Below are positions 37,762 to 47,704 of a stretch of DNA of 64,000 nt, piece after piece; within the stretch, counting starts at the first letter, position 1, and every line of letters begins with the position of its first letter. Origin of the DNA: an uncultured Glaciecola sp. GTDB lineage: Bacteria; Pseudomonadota; Gammaproteobacteria; Enterobacterales; Alteromonadaceae. The DNA is taken from NCBI RefSeq assembly GCF_937770335.1, contig NZ_CALJHY010000007.1, positions 248,001-312,000 on the forward strand. The letters run 5' to 3'. A program made the position numbers and the translations under genes. The notes under the pieces are model-generated. The model ran no database searches. It had not been told where the DNA came from and saw only the letters and a list, made by a program, of their open reading frames with translations.

Positions 37762-39129
37762 ATGATTACAAAACTAGGTTTAATCGCAGCAGGGCTAGCT
37801 TTAGCGCTGTCTAGTCATTCAGTTTTAGCAAAAGTTTCTCAAGCTGAAGCTGACAAGTTAGGTAATGAATTAACCCCATTAGGTGGAGAAAAAGCGGGGA
37901 ATTCTGATGGTTCGATACCTGCATGGACAGGTGGAATCACTGAATTACCCGCTGGTTATACACCGGGCGGTTTTCATGTTGACCCTTTTGCTAGTGACAA
38001 GGTTTTATTTACCATCACTGCCAAAAACTATAAGGAGTACGCCGAGTTTTTAAGTGACGGACAAAAGCGGTTATTCGAAACCTATCCTGATACTTATAAA
38101 ATGCCGGTTTATCAAACTCGACGCTCAGCAAGTAATCCACAAAGCGTTTACGATGCAACCAAAGCAAATGCAATTCGTGCAGAATTGCTTGATGGCGGTA
38201 ACGGGCTTACTGGCGCTGCTATTGGCGTTCCTTTTCCTATTCCTAAGAACGGTTTAGAAGCAATCTGGAACCATACACTACGTTATCGTGGTGAAGCTGT
38301 TCAGCGAAATGGTGGTCAAGCAGCAGTAACGGCCAGTGGTGATTATAATGTTATCGGTTTTGATGAACAGTTAATGATCAAATACTCTGAGAAAGATGCA
38401 ACGCCGGAGTCGTTGAGTGAAGAAAATATTTTATTTAAGTTTAAGCAGAGCGTAACTAGTCCTGCCAGACTTGCTGGTACCGCGTTACTAGTTCATGAAA
38501 CAGTTGATCAAGTAAAAGAACCGCGTCAAGCATGGACTTACAACACAGGTCAACGTCGGGTCCGTCGTGCGCCAAACATTGCTTATGATGCGCCAGGTAC
38601 AGCTGCAGATGGCCTGAGAACAACAGACGATTTTGATATGTATAACGGTTCACCAAATCGTTATAATTGGGAATTAAAAGGTAAAAAAGAATTATATGTT
38701 GCCTATAATAATTATGCACTGCATAGCGATGCGGTTTCTTATGAGGATATTCTGAAGCCAGGCCATGTTAATCCTGATTTAACTCGGTTTGAGAAACATC
38801 GGGTTTGGGTCGTAGAGGCAACATTGAAGGAAGAGTTCCGTCATGTTTATCAAAAACGTACCTTCTATTTAGACGAGGACAGCTGGCAAATACAGGTTGC
38901 AGATATGTATGACAACCGAGGCGAATTATATCGTGTCGGCATTGCCCATGGTGTAAATTACTATGAGGTGCCAACTCAGTGGTCTACGTTAGATGTATAT
39001 CATGATTTGAACTCTCGTCGTTATTTGGCAATTGGTTTAGATAACGAAGAGCAAATGTATGATTTTAGTATCAAACCTGATGACCGCGAATTTACGCCCC
39101 AAGCATTAAGGCGAGCAGGCAAGAGATAA
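37762..39129 (+). CDS. DUF1329 family secreted protein
   Basis: This 455-residue protein has a signal peptide (1 to about 23, ending VLA-K). Its mature part starts with SQAEADKLGNELTPLGGEKA and contains WTGG, both typical of DUF1329, a LolB-like/LppX-type fold family expected to bind lipids or other hydrophobic molecules in the periplasm or outer membrane. I chose ATG 37762 behind TAAGGACG, ten bases after the DUF1302 stop. It is the second gene of the four-gene module; a terminator follows before the third gene. Confidence 0.88.
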   Translation: MITKLGLIAAGLALALSSHSVLAKVSQAEADKLGNELTPLGGEKAGNSDGSIPAWTGGITELPAGYTPGGFHVDPFASDKVLFTITAKNYKEYAEFLSDGQKRLFETYPDTYKMPVYQTRRSASNPQSVYDATKANAIRAELLDGGNGLTGAAIGVPFPIPKNGLEAIWNHTLRYRGEAVQRNGGQAAVTASGDYNVIGFDEQLMIKYSEKDATPESLSEENILFKFKQSVTSPARLAGTALLVHETVDQVKEPRQAWTYNTGQRRVRRAPNIAYDAPGTAADGLRTTDDFDMYNGSPNRYNWELKGKKELYVAYNNYALHSDAVSYEDILKPGHVNPDLTRFEKHRVWVVEATLKEEFRHVYQKRTFYLDEDSWQIQVADMYDNRGELYRVGIAHGVNYYEVPTQWSTLDVYHDLNSRRYLAIGLDNEEQMYDFSIKPDDREFTPQALRRAGKR

Positions 39130-39136
39130 AACAAAA

Positions 39137-39165
39137 AACGGTTGGCTTTGCCAGCCGTTTTTTTT
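39137..39165 (+). terminator. Internal terminator between DUF1329 and the YCF48-like gene
   Basis: ACGGTTGGC pairs with GCCAGCCGT around TTT, with one G-T pair, followed by seven T residues. It lies between genes that otherwise look like one operon, so it probably lowers expression of the last two genes relative to the two envelope proteins. Confidence 0.85.
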
Positions 39166-39180
39166 AACTACGGTGAGTAA

Positions 39181-40224
39181 ATGATTTCAAATTTTAGAAC
39201 GTTCGTTTTAGTCGGTCTTGTTGCGTTTAGCGCAACAGTTTCTGCAAATTCTTCATATCAGGCTCCATTAGTTAATGAGTCCCTCTTACTTGATATTGCC
39301 ATTGGCGATAATATTTTTATAGTAGGTGAAAGAGGTCATATTTTAACGGGTACAACACAGCAAAATTTAACACAAGTTTCTGTCCCAACGAGAACCACAT
39401 TAACAGCAGTGACACTTTTTGGTCCAAATGCTTGGGCTGTAGGTCACGATGCCAGTATCTTACACTCATCTGACGCGGGCCAAAGTTGGCAGGTACAGTT
39501 GAGCATGCCTGAATTGGATCGCCCATTTCTCGATGTTTTATTTATGGATGAAGACTCTGGTGTTGCTGTTGGCGCCTATGGTTTGTTTTATAGAACAAAC
39601 GATGGTGGTGATACTTGGCAGAAAGAACTTCATGCATCAGTACTTCCGCAGGACGACATCGATTATTTAGATAGCATTAAGGACGAACCTGCTTTTTACG
39701 AAGAAGAACTATCATTTATTTTGCCGCATTTTAATCGACTTAGTTTTGCTAACGGCAAATTATATATGGCTGGTGAAGCAGGAATGCTAGCAGTTAGTAA
39801 GGATTTCGGTCGGTCTTGGTTGCGTTTTGATATCGCCTATAGGGGGTCTTTTTTCGACGTTCAAGAAACTCAAAATGGTCAACTTATTGCGGTTGGCCTA
39901 AGAGGGAATATATTCCTCGCGAATGATGATTCACAAGAATGGAAAAAACTCCAAACTTGTGTCACTACCTCATTAAATTCAATTATCGATGGTAAAAACA
40001 ATAACATTTACATTACAGGCAACAATGGCGTTTTATTATCACTAGATCAAAATAAAGTATCTGTTAATGAATACTATCCAGCAAATGATGAAGGATGTTC
40101 AATTCATATTTCGATCAAAAAGTTAAAAAATGACTTAAGCGATTCTATATTGAATGGATTGGTGGTTAACGACGCTATGCTTGCTGTAACAGCATCAGGC
40201 ATAAAGCAAATTGAGTTAAAATAA
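39181..40224 (+). CDS. YCF48-related beta-propeller protein, periplasmic
   Basis: This 347-residue protein has a signal peptide (1-22, ending VSA-N) and repeats of the form GERGHILTG, AVGHDASILHSSDAGQSW and AVGAYGLFYRTNDGGDTW. These are the sialidase/BNR-like Asp-box repeats of the YCF48/Hcf136 propeller. In cyanobacteria and plants YCF48 helps assemble photosystem II, but here it accompanies an RND transporter and DUF1302/DUF1329 proteins, so a scaffold role in the periplasm is more likely. It starts behind GGTGAG, and the RND gene starts five bases after its stop. Confidence 0.88.
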   Translation: MISNFRTFVLVGLVAFSATVSANSSYQAPLVNESLLLDIAIGDNIFIVGERGHILTGTTQQNLTQVSVPTRTTLTAVTLFGPNAWAVGHDASILHSSDAGQSWQVQLSMPELDRPFLDVLFMDEDSGVAVGAYGLFYRTNDGGDTWQKELHASVLPQDDIDYLDSIKDEPAFYEEELSFILPHFNRLSFANGKLYMAGEAGMLAVSKDFGRSWLRFDIAYRGSFFDVQETQNGQLIAVGLRGNIFLANDDSQEWKKLQTCVTTSLNSIIDGKNNNIYITGNNGVLLSLDQNKVSVNEYYPANDEGCSIHISIKKLKNDLSDSILNGLVVNDAMLAVTASGIKQIELK

Positions 40225-40229
40225 TTAAC

Positions 40230-42551
40230 ATGACAAATTTAATCAACGTAATAGAAAAAGCTGTATTTCGTCATAGAATCGCAGTAATTGCTTTTTTCTC
40301 CATAGTCACTCTTTTCCTTTTATACAACGCTGCTCAATTGAAATTAGACGCTGGATTTGAAAAGAACATCCCGTTAAATCATGAGTATATGCAAACTTAT
40401 ATGAAGCATCGTCAAGATTTTGGTGGTGCTAATAACGTGCTGGTCTCGGTGTGCGATAAGAATGGTAATATTTTTAATCAAAACTTTTTTGATACTTTCA
40501 AAAATGTTCATGACCAAGTTTTTTTCATTAATGGCGTTAACCGTTCTCTTGTAACGTCTTTGTTCTCGCCTGCAACGCGGTTTACCGAAATTGTTGAAGG
40601 TGGTTTCTCTGGTGGCCCGGTCATACCCGCCGATTTCGATTCGTCAAATCCAGCCGCATTGGATTTAGTTCGAAAGAATATTGATAAAGCAGGCATCTTG
40701 GGCCGACAGGTATCAAGTGACTTCCAATGTGCCATGGTAACTGCACAGTTACTCGATATAGACCCTGAAACGGGAAGGCAGTTAGACACATTAGCAATAG
40801 CTAAAGAGTTAGAAACACAGCTTCGCGGTCTTTACGAAAATGAAGCAACGTCAGTACATATTATTGGTTTTGCAAAAATGATCGGTGACGTAGCTGAGGG
40901 TGCAAAAGACGTTTTATTATTCTTTGCAATTGCTATCGCCATTACTGCAATTATGGTTTTCTTCTTTTCAAAATCGATTATGCTTACGTTTTTGCCATTA
41001 TTCTGCTCAATAGTAGCCGTGATATGGCAATTAGGTTTATTAACTTTACTTGGTTTCGGTTTAGACCCAATGTCTATTCTCGTTCCGTTTTTGGTGTTTG
41101 CTATTGGCGTCAGTCATGGTGTGCAAATGATAAATGCGGTGGGTAAAAAAGTATCTGCAGGGATGGATGTAAAGCTCGCATCTCAGTACGCATTTCGAAC
41201 CCTACTTATCCCAGGTGGTATAGCGCTTCTATCCGATACGGTTGGATTTATGACCTTGCTCGTTATTGATATTGGTATCATTAGAGAACTCGCGATTACA
41301 GCCAGTATGGGTGTGGCAGTTATTATTCTAACCAATTTATTATTGTTACCTGTATTAATGTCGTATGTGAAGGTGTCTGATAAATACAAGGCCAAATTTG
41401 TTGCATCAGCGAAGAAGCATGCAAACAGTTGGGATATCGTTGCAAAGTGTGCCAGTCCTAAGGTTGCGATCGTCATTGTTGTAGTTACCGCAGTCCTCTT
41501 TGGTTTTGGCTTCATGCAATCACAAAAATTAAAAATTGGTGATTTACACGCTGGAGCACCAGCACTGCATGAAGAGTCACGTTATAATCAAGACACATTC
41601 TTAATTACCGACAAATTTGAAATTACGGTCGACTATATTTCAGTTATCGTTGAAACCAAAATCGATGCTTGTACTGAGTTTGAGTACATGACCACTATGG
41701 ATGAGTTTCAATGGAGAATGGAGAATATTGAGGGTGTTCAATCTGCTATTTCAATAGCATCGGTAGCTAAGCGTGTTAATGCAGGTTACAACGAAGGCAA
41801 TCCGAAGTGGGAAGTACTCCCAAGAACTCAATCAACCATGGTTCAAGCAATTTCTCGGGTTCCTACTTCAACTGGGCTGTTAAATAGAAATTGCTCCGTC
41901 ATGCCTATTATTCTCTTTATGGAAGATCACAAGGCTGAAACGATTGAAAGGATTGTTGCCGCTGTCAAAGAGATCAGTCAAGAATATGCAACAGAAGACC
42001 TACAATTCAAACTTGCATCAGGTCCTGTTGGCGTTATGGCGGCGACTAACGAAGCAGTAAAAGAATCACAAAATCCGATGTTGTATTATGTTTTTGGTGC
42101 GGTGATTATATTGTGTCTTATCAGCTTTAGGTCAATAAGAGCGACGTTAGCTGTCGTTATTCCGTTGTATGTTGTCTCGGTTTTGGCACAAGCACTAATG
42201 ACTTATCTAGAAATAGGCTTAACTGTTTCAACCTTACCTGTTATTGCATTAGGTGTCGGCATTGGAGTTGATTACGGAATTTATATACTTTCTACAATGA
42301 CGCTAAAACTTAGAGAAGGACTTTCAGTTCAAGCTGCTTACCTTGAAGCTTTAAAGGAACGCGGCAGTGCCGTATTGTTTACTGGTATCACCTTGGCCAT
42401 TGGCGTTAGTACATGGGTATTTTCAACCCTCAAATTCCAAATGGATATGGGTATATTGCTAACATTTATGTTTATTGTGAATATGTTGGGTGCAATTATT
42501 GTACTTCCAGCCATCGCTAGACTATTGTGGTTTAGATCGGTAGAAAAATAA
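40230..42551 (+). CDS. RND superfamily transporter, MMPL/HAE3 type
   Basis: This 773-residue inner-membrane protein has a single N-terminal helix, a large periplasmic domain, five helices (about 225-385), a second periplasmic domain and five more helices. The internal symmetry and the length (shorter than about 1000 residues) fit the HAE3/MMPL branch that moves hydrophobic molecules. Characteristic text is FLVFAIGVSHGVQMINA in the first membrane domain and ALGVGIGVDYGIYILS in the second, whose Asp could relay protons. It has no adaptor gene beside it. It ends the DUF1302 module. Confidence 0.9.
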   Translation: MTNLINVIEKAVFRHRIAVIAFFSIVTLFLLYNAAQLKLDAGFEKNIPLNHEYMQTYMKHRQDFGGANNVLVSVCDKNGNIFNQNFFDTFKNVHDQVFFINGVNRSLVTSLFSPATRFTEIVEGGFSGGPVIPADFDSSNPAALDLVRKNIDKAGILGRQVSSDFQCAMVTAQLLDIDPETGRQLDTLAIAKELETQLRGLYENEATSVHIIGFAKMIGDVAEGAKDVLLFFAIAIAITAIMVFFFSKSIMLTFLPLFCSIVAVIWQLGLLTLLGFGLDPMSILVPFLVFAIGVSHGVQMINAVGKKVSAGMDVKLASQYAFRTLLIPGGIALLSDTVGFMTLLVIDIGIIRELAITASMGVAVIILTNLLLLPVLMSYVKVSDKYKAKFVASAKKHANSWDIVAKCASPKVAIVIVVVTAVLFGFGFMQSQKLKIGDLHAGAPALHEESRYNQDTFLITDKFEITVDYISVIVETKIDACTEFEYMTTMDEFQWRMENIEGVQSAISIASVAKRVNAGYNEGNPKWEVLPRTQSTMVQAISRVPTSTGLLNRNCSVMPIILFMEDHKAETIERIVAAVKEISQEYATEDLQFKLASGPVGVMAATNEAVKESQNPMLYYVFGAVIILCLISFRSIRATLAVVIPLYVVSVLAQALMTYLEIGLTVSTLPVIALGVGIGVDYGIYILSTMTLKLREGLSVQAAYLEALKERGSAVLFTGITLAIGVSTWVFSTLKFQMDMGILLTFMFIVNMLGAIIVLPAIARLLWFRSVEK

Positions 42552-42568
42552 TTGTGAGTAATTATTAG

Positions 42569-42592
42569 AAAAAAGGCCGTAAGGCCTTTTTT
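42569..42592 (+). terminator. Rho-independent terminator of the RND module
   Basis: AAAAAAGGCC pairs with GGCCTTTTTT around GTAA and runs on into T residues. It lies 18 bases beyond the RND stop and separates that operon from the glutamate dehydrogenase leader. Confidence 0.88.
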
Positions 42593-42696
42593 TATGCACA
42601 AATTGAACATGCTTATGCAATTTGTAAATTAAAGGTTAAATATAGCTTTCAAAACGTTAATATTTTGGCGAGAATACCGATAATAATAGAGACAGA

Positions 42697-42770
42697 TAAG
42701 GTAAGTTGAAGCCGATAGCTCAATATTTATTCACTAGAAGCAAGTGAGTAGCATCGAACAACTTACCTTA
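42697..42770 (+). promoter_or_regulatory. Long structured leader element upstream of glutamate dehydrogenase
   Basis: A 12-bp perfect outer stem (42697-42708 with 42759-42770) encloses a seven-bp second stem with one bulged A (42713-42720 with 42750-42756). An inner stem TCACT/AGTGA (42731-42735 with 42743-42747) closes a seven-base loop. Together they form one irregular 74-nt hairpin that ends 36 bases before the gdhB start. The outer arms are AAGGTAAGTTG and CAACTTACCTT. It could be a leader RNA with a regulatory role, a protein-binding mRNA site or a tiny inverted-repeat element. I do not recognise a known riboswitch class. Confidence 0.5.
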
Positions 42771-42806
42771 AATCCCACACACAACATACAACTAATGAGA
42801 ACGTAA

Positions 42807-45800
42807 ATGTCGGTAACAACCCATCAACATTCTGTTTTACTTGAGCGTGTTTTTTCCCTAATTGATGAGAAAGTGGATAACGCTGACGCAGCGTTAATTC
42901 AACAATTTGCAAGATTGTTATATAAAAATATGTCGTTTGAAGACCTCAATGGACGCAGCGATAGTGACCTTTATGGTGCAACATTGAGTTTATGGCAACT
43001 CACACAGACCTTTACTGTGGATAGTCCGTGTATAAAAGTGTTTAATCCTGAAATTTCCAAACATGGTTGGCAGTCCTCGCATACCATCATAGAGATTATT
43101 ATTAAGGACTTACCGTTTTTGGTCGACTCGGTTCGCATGGCTATTAATCGATTCGGTATTGCTGCACATCTTCTACTGCATTCTCCGATGTATGTAACTC
43201 GCAATAAAGAAAACAAAGTAACTGGTTTCGTTAATAGTAAATCAAGGTCTGATAAAGACTCGTCTGAGACGGTGATATTTGTCGAAATAGATCGGCAAGC
43301 TAAAAGGTCAGATATCGATAGACTGAGAAATGAATTGTTATCAGTAGTCGACGAGGTTTCTCTTTCTGTTGCTGATTGGCAGCCTATGCGAGAAAAATTA
43401 GCTACCATTACTAATAACTTTGAAAAATCAAAATCAATTGCTTCTTCAGCTATTAAATCTCAAGGCAAAACGTTTCTAAATTGGTTAAACGATCACAACT
43501 TCACGTTAATGGGATATCGTTATTATCAGGTGAAAGCGATTGAAGGTGACCATCGTTGGATACCAGAAAATGATTCCAGCCTTGGATTGATGAAGAATTC
43601 TATCAATGATCGTCAGCGAGTTCTGTCTAACTTACCCACAACAGCAAGAGATGCAGCTCTGAGTGACAATCCGTTAATTCTTACCAAGACAAACAGTCGC
43701 GCTCGCGTTCATCGCCCGGCTTATATGGATTACGTGGGAATTAAAGAGTTTGATGCACAGGGCAATGTCACTGGAGAACATCGGTTTTTAGGTCTATATT
43801 CCGCCTCGTTCTATAACAGCAGTGCAACAGACTTACCTATGTTAAGTGAAAAAATCGAACGGATGTGTGAAATATCAGGTTTCGATAAGGGTACTCATGC
43901 GTACAAAGCATTCGTAAATATTGTCGAAACGTATCCACGTGATGAATTACTGCAAACATCCGACGAAGAGCTCGCGCAGATCGTAAAAGGTATATTCCAA
44001 ATGCAAGAGCGCGGAATTTCTCGCTTATTTGTGCGCAAAGATGCATTTGGTCGTTACTATTCTTGTCTAGTCTATGTGCCTAGGGAGCGCTATAACACCC
44101 AATTAAGAACTGAGACACAAGCATTGCTTAAGCGCTCGTTTAAGTCGGATGAAGAAGTTGAATTTAATACGTATTTCTCTGAATCTGTGTACGCTCGTAC
44201 GCATTACATCGCCCGCGTAAAAAACAATAATATGGAGTTTGATGTGAAAGAAATCGAAGATAATTTAATTGAGCTAACTAAGTCATGGCAAGACAAGCTA
44301 GCGGCCAAAATCACATCTGCATATGGTGAAGCAAGAGGTAAGGCGGTTCAGAAAAAATACGTTAATGCATTTAGTCGCAGCTACGCAGAGCATAGCTTGC
44401 CGAGTGCCGCGTTGGTTGATATTGAGCGAGTTGAATTATTATCAGACGAAAAAAAACTCGACATTCTTTTTTATCGTCCTCAGGAAGAGCGTGCAGAAAG
44501 TGATATTGTTAAACTGAAATTATATCACCGTCACGTACCAATTCACTTGAGTGATGTGCTACCAATGTTGGAAAACTTTGGGTTACGAGTCATAGATGAA
44601 AGTCCGTTTCGAGTAACAGATGATGAGGGCGTGGTCAGCTGGATCATGGACTTCACGATGTTGCACAAGAACGGGCAAAACTTCCATATGGAAAAAGCGC
44701 AAGAGCTTTTCCAGGATGCGTTCACTAAAACATGGAACAAAAGCCTTGAAGATGATGGTTTTAACCGTCTCATTCTAAGTGCGGGTATTAGAGGTCGCAA
44801 CGTCACTATTTTGCGTGCATACGCGAAATATATGCGTCAAATTGGGACCTCATTTAGTATTGATTATATGGCTAATACGCTTTCTAACTATCCGGATATT
44901 GCAACTGACGTCGTCAGTCTATTCAGATTATTATTCTGTCCAACAATCAAGCGTATGCCGAAGAAAATAGAAACCTTAAAAACAGAAATTTTGGCTAAAC
45001 TCGACAACGTATCTAACTTAGATGATGACCGCATAATACGGCGCTATTTAGAATTATTAAATGCTACGTTGCGTACCAACTTTTATCAAAATGACAGTGC
45101 AGGTAATGAGAAGTCCTATATATCATTCAAATTGTTACCAAGTGAAATTAGTGATATGCCGTTACCAGTGCCTAAATTTGAAATATTTGTATATTCCCCA
45201 CGTGTTGAGGGTGTGCATTTGCGCGCCGGTAAAGTTGCGAGAGGTGGCTTGCGCTGGTCTGATAGACAAGAAGATTTCAGAACTGAAATTTTGGGTTTAG
45301 TTAAAGCACAACAAGTTAAAAATACGGTTATTGTGCCCGTTGGTGCAAAAGGCGGTTTCGTATGTAAGGCTATGCCCGCTGATGCCGACAGAGCTACCAT
45401 ACAAGCGGAAGGACAAGCGTGCTACAAAATATTCGTGCGTAGTTTGCTCGATATCACTGATAATATTATTGAAGGTGAAATCATTCCACCAAAAGATGTT
45501 ATTAGGTTAGATGAAGATGACCCATATTTGGTAGTTGCGGCAGATAAGGGGACGGCCACTTTTTCCGATATTGCGAACGGTATTGCAGATGAATTTAGTT
45601 TTTGGTTAGGCGATGCTTTCGCGTCAGGCGGCAGTGTAGGTTACGATCATAAGAAAATGGGCATTACTGCTCGCGGTGCTTGGGAATCTGTAAAACGTCA
45701 TTTCCGTGAAATTGGTATCGATTGTCAAACAACACCGTTCACCGTTGTTGGTGTGGGTGATATGGCAGGCGATGTGTTTGGAAATGGCATGTTGCTGTCT

Positions 45801-47645
45801 GAAAAAACGCAAATTGTATGTGCGTTTAATCATCTGCACATATTTTTTGACCCAAATCCAGATGAAAAATCCAGTTATAAAGAACGCCTTCGCTTGTTCG
45901 AAGATCCTTCGCTTAGTTGGGATGACTACAACAGAAAACTCATCTCGAAGGGGGGAGGAATATTTAAGCGTTCCGTAAAAGCGATTCCTTTGTCACCCGA
46001 GATGAAAAAGTGGTTGGGTACTCGGCAAGCAACGATGACGCCAAATGAATTGATCCACAATACATTAAAGATGCCCGTGGACCTTATTTGGAATGGTGGA
46101 ATTGGTACTTATGTTAAGAGTTCAAAAGAGTCACATTCGGAAGTTGGCGATAGAGCTAATGACACAACGCGTGTAAATGGTAAAGATGTAAAAGCTAAAA
46201 TTATCGGAGAAGGAGGTAATTTGGGTTTAACCCAACTCGGTCGTATCGAATTAGCTGCAAATGGTGTTTATGTCAACACTGACTTTATTGACAATGTGGG
46301 TGGTGTAGATTGTTCGGATAACGAGGTTAACATTAAGATATTGTTAAATACGTTGGTTAATGCCGGAGATCTGACGTTAAAACAACGAAACGCTTTGTTA
46401 TATGAAATGACGGATGACGTGTCAGACATCGTGATTCAAGATTGTTATCGCCAAACACAGTCAATTTCAATTACTAATTTAGCCGGTGTAAAACAACTGA
46501 AAGAGCAACTTCGTTTCATTCACGGTTTAGAGAAAGAAGGCCTGCTGAATAGAGAACTTGAATTCATCCCTTCAGATGATGAAATTTCAGATCGAGTGAT
46601 AACAGGCCAGGGCCTCACAAGACCAGAGCTTGGAGTATTGATCTCCTATGGCAAAATGGTACTGAAAGACAAATTTAATATTCCACAAATTACTAACAAT
46701 CCTTATTACAATAAGTTGTTAGTAAATGCCTTTCCACCGGTATTACGCGAGAAATACCAAGAACAAATGCAAGAACATCCTCTTAGAAGTGAGATTATTG
46801 CGACTAAATTAACCAATGAAATGGTTAATGATATGGGATTAAACTTTGTTTATCGTCTGCAAGAAGAAACCGGTGCTCTTGTTGAGCAAGTAGCTGATGC
46901 TTATACAATCGTAAAGGGGGTGTTAGATGTTTCTTCTTTATGGGAAAGCGTTGAGGGCCTTGATAATAAAATTGAAGCCCAATTACAACTGAAAATATTA
47001 GACAATATACGTCGGATTTTGCGCAGAACGTGTCGTTGGTATATTCGCCACGGTGGTAAAACAAGCAATATAGAACAAGCAATTAGTCGTTATAAGCCGG
47101 CTTTCAAAGCGGTATCGGGAAACTTGGGGAGCTTTTTAGTTACTGCTGAATTTGATGAAGTTCAATCGGAAACGAAACGTTTAATTGAAGCCAAAGTTCC
47201 TAAAGATGTCGCTTATCGAGTTGCAGGGCTAAGTAATATGTTCTCAAGCATGGATTTAGCTCAAATTGCAGAAATTGAGAAGCGGCCCGTTGACGTTGTT
47301 GCAAGGCTTTATTATCAGTTAGGTTCACGCTTTGAGTTACATTGGTTTTTAGAGCAAATTAACCAACAGTCTGTTTCAAACCACTGGCAAGCATTAGCGA
47401 GAGCTTCTTATAGAGAAGAACTCGATTGGCAACAGCGTTTATTAACATCCGTTTTGTTGAACATTGACCCTGAAGAGAATGATGCGGATAAGATTTTAAA
47501 CGATTGGTGCCAGGCAAATAAAAACGTCTTAAAGCGCTGGTATCACATGATGGCGGAGTTTAAAACGGCAGATAATCACGAATTTGCTAAATTTTCTGTC
47601 GCATTAAGAGAATTGATGCTGTTAAGCGTGAAGGCAAACCATTAG
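42807..47645 (+). CDS. gdhB: NAD-specific glutamate dehydrogenase, large (GDH-180) type
   Basis: This 1612-residue cytoplasmic enzyme converts glutamate to 2-oxoglutarate and ammonia. Like other GDH-180 enzymes it has a long regulatory N-terminal half with ACT-like parts (about 1-680), the dehydrogenase core near residues 780-1250 and a C-terminal extension. Core blocks are GGLRWSDRQEDFRTEILGL split near 818, GAKGGFV with the lysine region, GVGDMAGDVFGNGMLLS of the dinucleotide domain, and GEGGNLGLTQLGRIE. Length is typical for the family (about 1600). It is preceded by the leader hairpin and followed by a terminator, so it is monocistronic. Confidence 0.95.
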   Translation: MSVTTHQHSVLLERVFSLIDEKVDNADAALIQQFARLLYKNMSFEDLNGRSDSDLYGATLSLWQLTQTFTVDSPCIKVFNPEISKHGWQSSHTIIEIIIKDLPFLVDSVRMAINRFGIAAHLLLHSPMYVTRNKENKVTGFVNSKSRSDKDSSETVIFVEIDRQAKRSDIDRLRNELLSVVDEVSLSVADWQPMREKLATITNNFEKSKSIASSAIKSQGKTFLNWLNDHNFTLMGYRYYQVKAIEGDHRWIPENDSSLGLMKNSINDRQRVLSNLPTTARDAALSDNPLILTKTNSRARVHRPAYMDYVGIKEFDAQGNVTGEHRFLGLYSASFYNSSATDLPMLSEKIERMCEISGFDKGTHAYKAFVNIVETYPRDELLQTSDEELAQIVKGIFQMQERGISRLFVRKDAFGRYYSCLVYVPRERYNTQLRTETQALLKRSFKSDEEVEFNTYFSESVYARTHYIARVKNNNMEFDVKEIEDNLIELTKSWQDKLAAKITSAYGEARGKAVQKKYVNAFSRSYAEHSLPSAALVDIERVELLSDEKKLDILFYRPQEERAESDIVKLKLYHRHVPIHLSDVLPMLENFGLRVIDESPFRVTDDEGVVSWIMDFTMLHKNGQNFHMEKAQELFQDAFTKTWNKSLEDDGFNRLILSAGIRGRNVTILRAYAKYMRQIGTSFSIDYMANTLSNYPDIATDVVSLFRLLFCPTIKRMPKKIETLKTEILAKLDNVSNLDDDRIIRRYLELLNATLRTNFYQNDSAGNEKSYISFKLLPSEISDMPLPVPKFEIFVYSPRVEGVHLRAGKVARGGLRWSDRQEDFRTEILGLVKAQQVKNTVIVPVGAKGGFVCKAMPADADRATIQAEGQACYKIFVRSLLDITDNIIEGEIIPPKDVIRLDEDDPYLVVAADKGTATFSDIANGIADEFSFWLGDAFASGGSVGYDHKKMGITARGAWESVKRHFREIGIDCQTTPFTVVGVGDMAGDVFGNGMLLSEKTQIVCAFNHLHIFFDPNPDEKSSYKERLRLFEDPSLSWDDYNRKLISKGGGIFKRSVKAIPLSPEMKKWLGTRQATMTPNELIHNTLKMPVDLIWNGGIGTYVKSSKESHSEVGDRANDTTRVNGKDVKAKIIGEGGNLGLTQLGRIELAANGVYVNTDFIDNVGGVDCSDNEVNIKILLNTLVNAGDLTLKQRNALLYEMTDDVSDIVIQDCYRQTQSISITNLAGVKQLKEQLRFIHGLEKEGLLNRELEFIPSDDEISDRVITGQGLTRPELGVLISYGKMVLKDKFNIPQITNNPYYNKLLVNAFPPVLREKYQEQMQEHPLRSEIIATKLTNEMVNDMGLNFVYRLQEETGALVEQVADAYTIVKGVLDVSSLWESVEGLDNKIEAQLQLKILDNIRRILRRTCRWYIRHGGKTSNIEQAISRYKPAFKAVSGNLGSFLVTAEFDEVQSETKRLIEAKVPKDVAYRVAGLSNMFSSMDLAQIAEIEKRPVDVVARLYYQLGSRFELHWFLEQINQQSVSNHWQALARASYREELDWQQRLLTSVLLNIDPEENDADKILNDWCQANKNVLKRWYHMMAEFKTADNHEFAKFSVALRELMLLSVKANH

Positions 47646-47664
47646 AATATACCTGTTTGCAAAT

Positions 47665-47690
47665 AGCCCTGCTTCGCGGGGCTTTTTTTT
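47665..47690 (+). terminator. Rho-independent terminator of gdhB
   Basis: AGCCCTGC pairs with GCGGGGCT, with one T-G pair, around TTC and is followed by a run of T residues to 47690. It lies 20 bases after the gdhB stop. Confidence 0.92.
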
Positions 47691-47704
47691 AGTTTGGGGA
47701 AACT

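Noticed and set aside
42697-42770. Known riboswitch class (for example glutamine or glycine) upstream of gdhB.
   Set aside because: I could not match the conserved loop sequences of these classes; only the stems are convincing, so no class is named.
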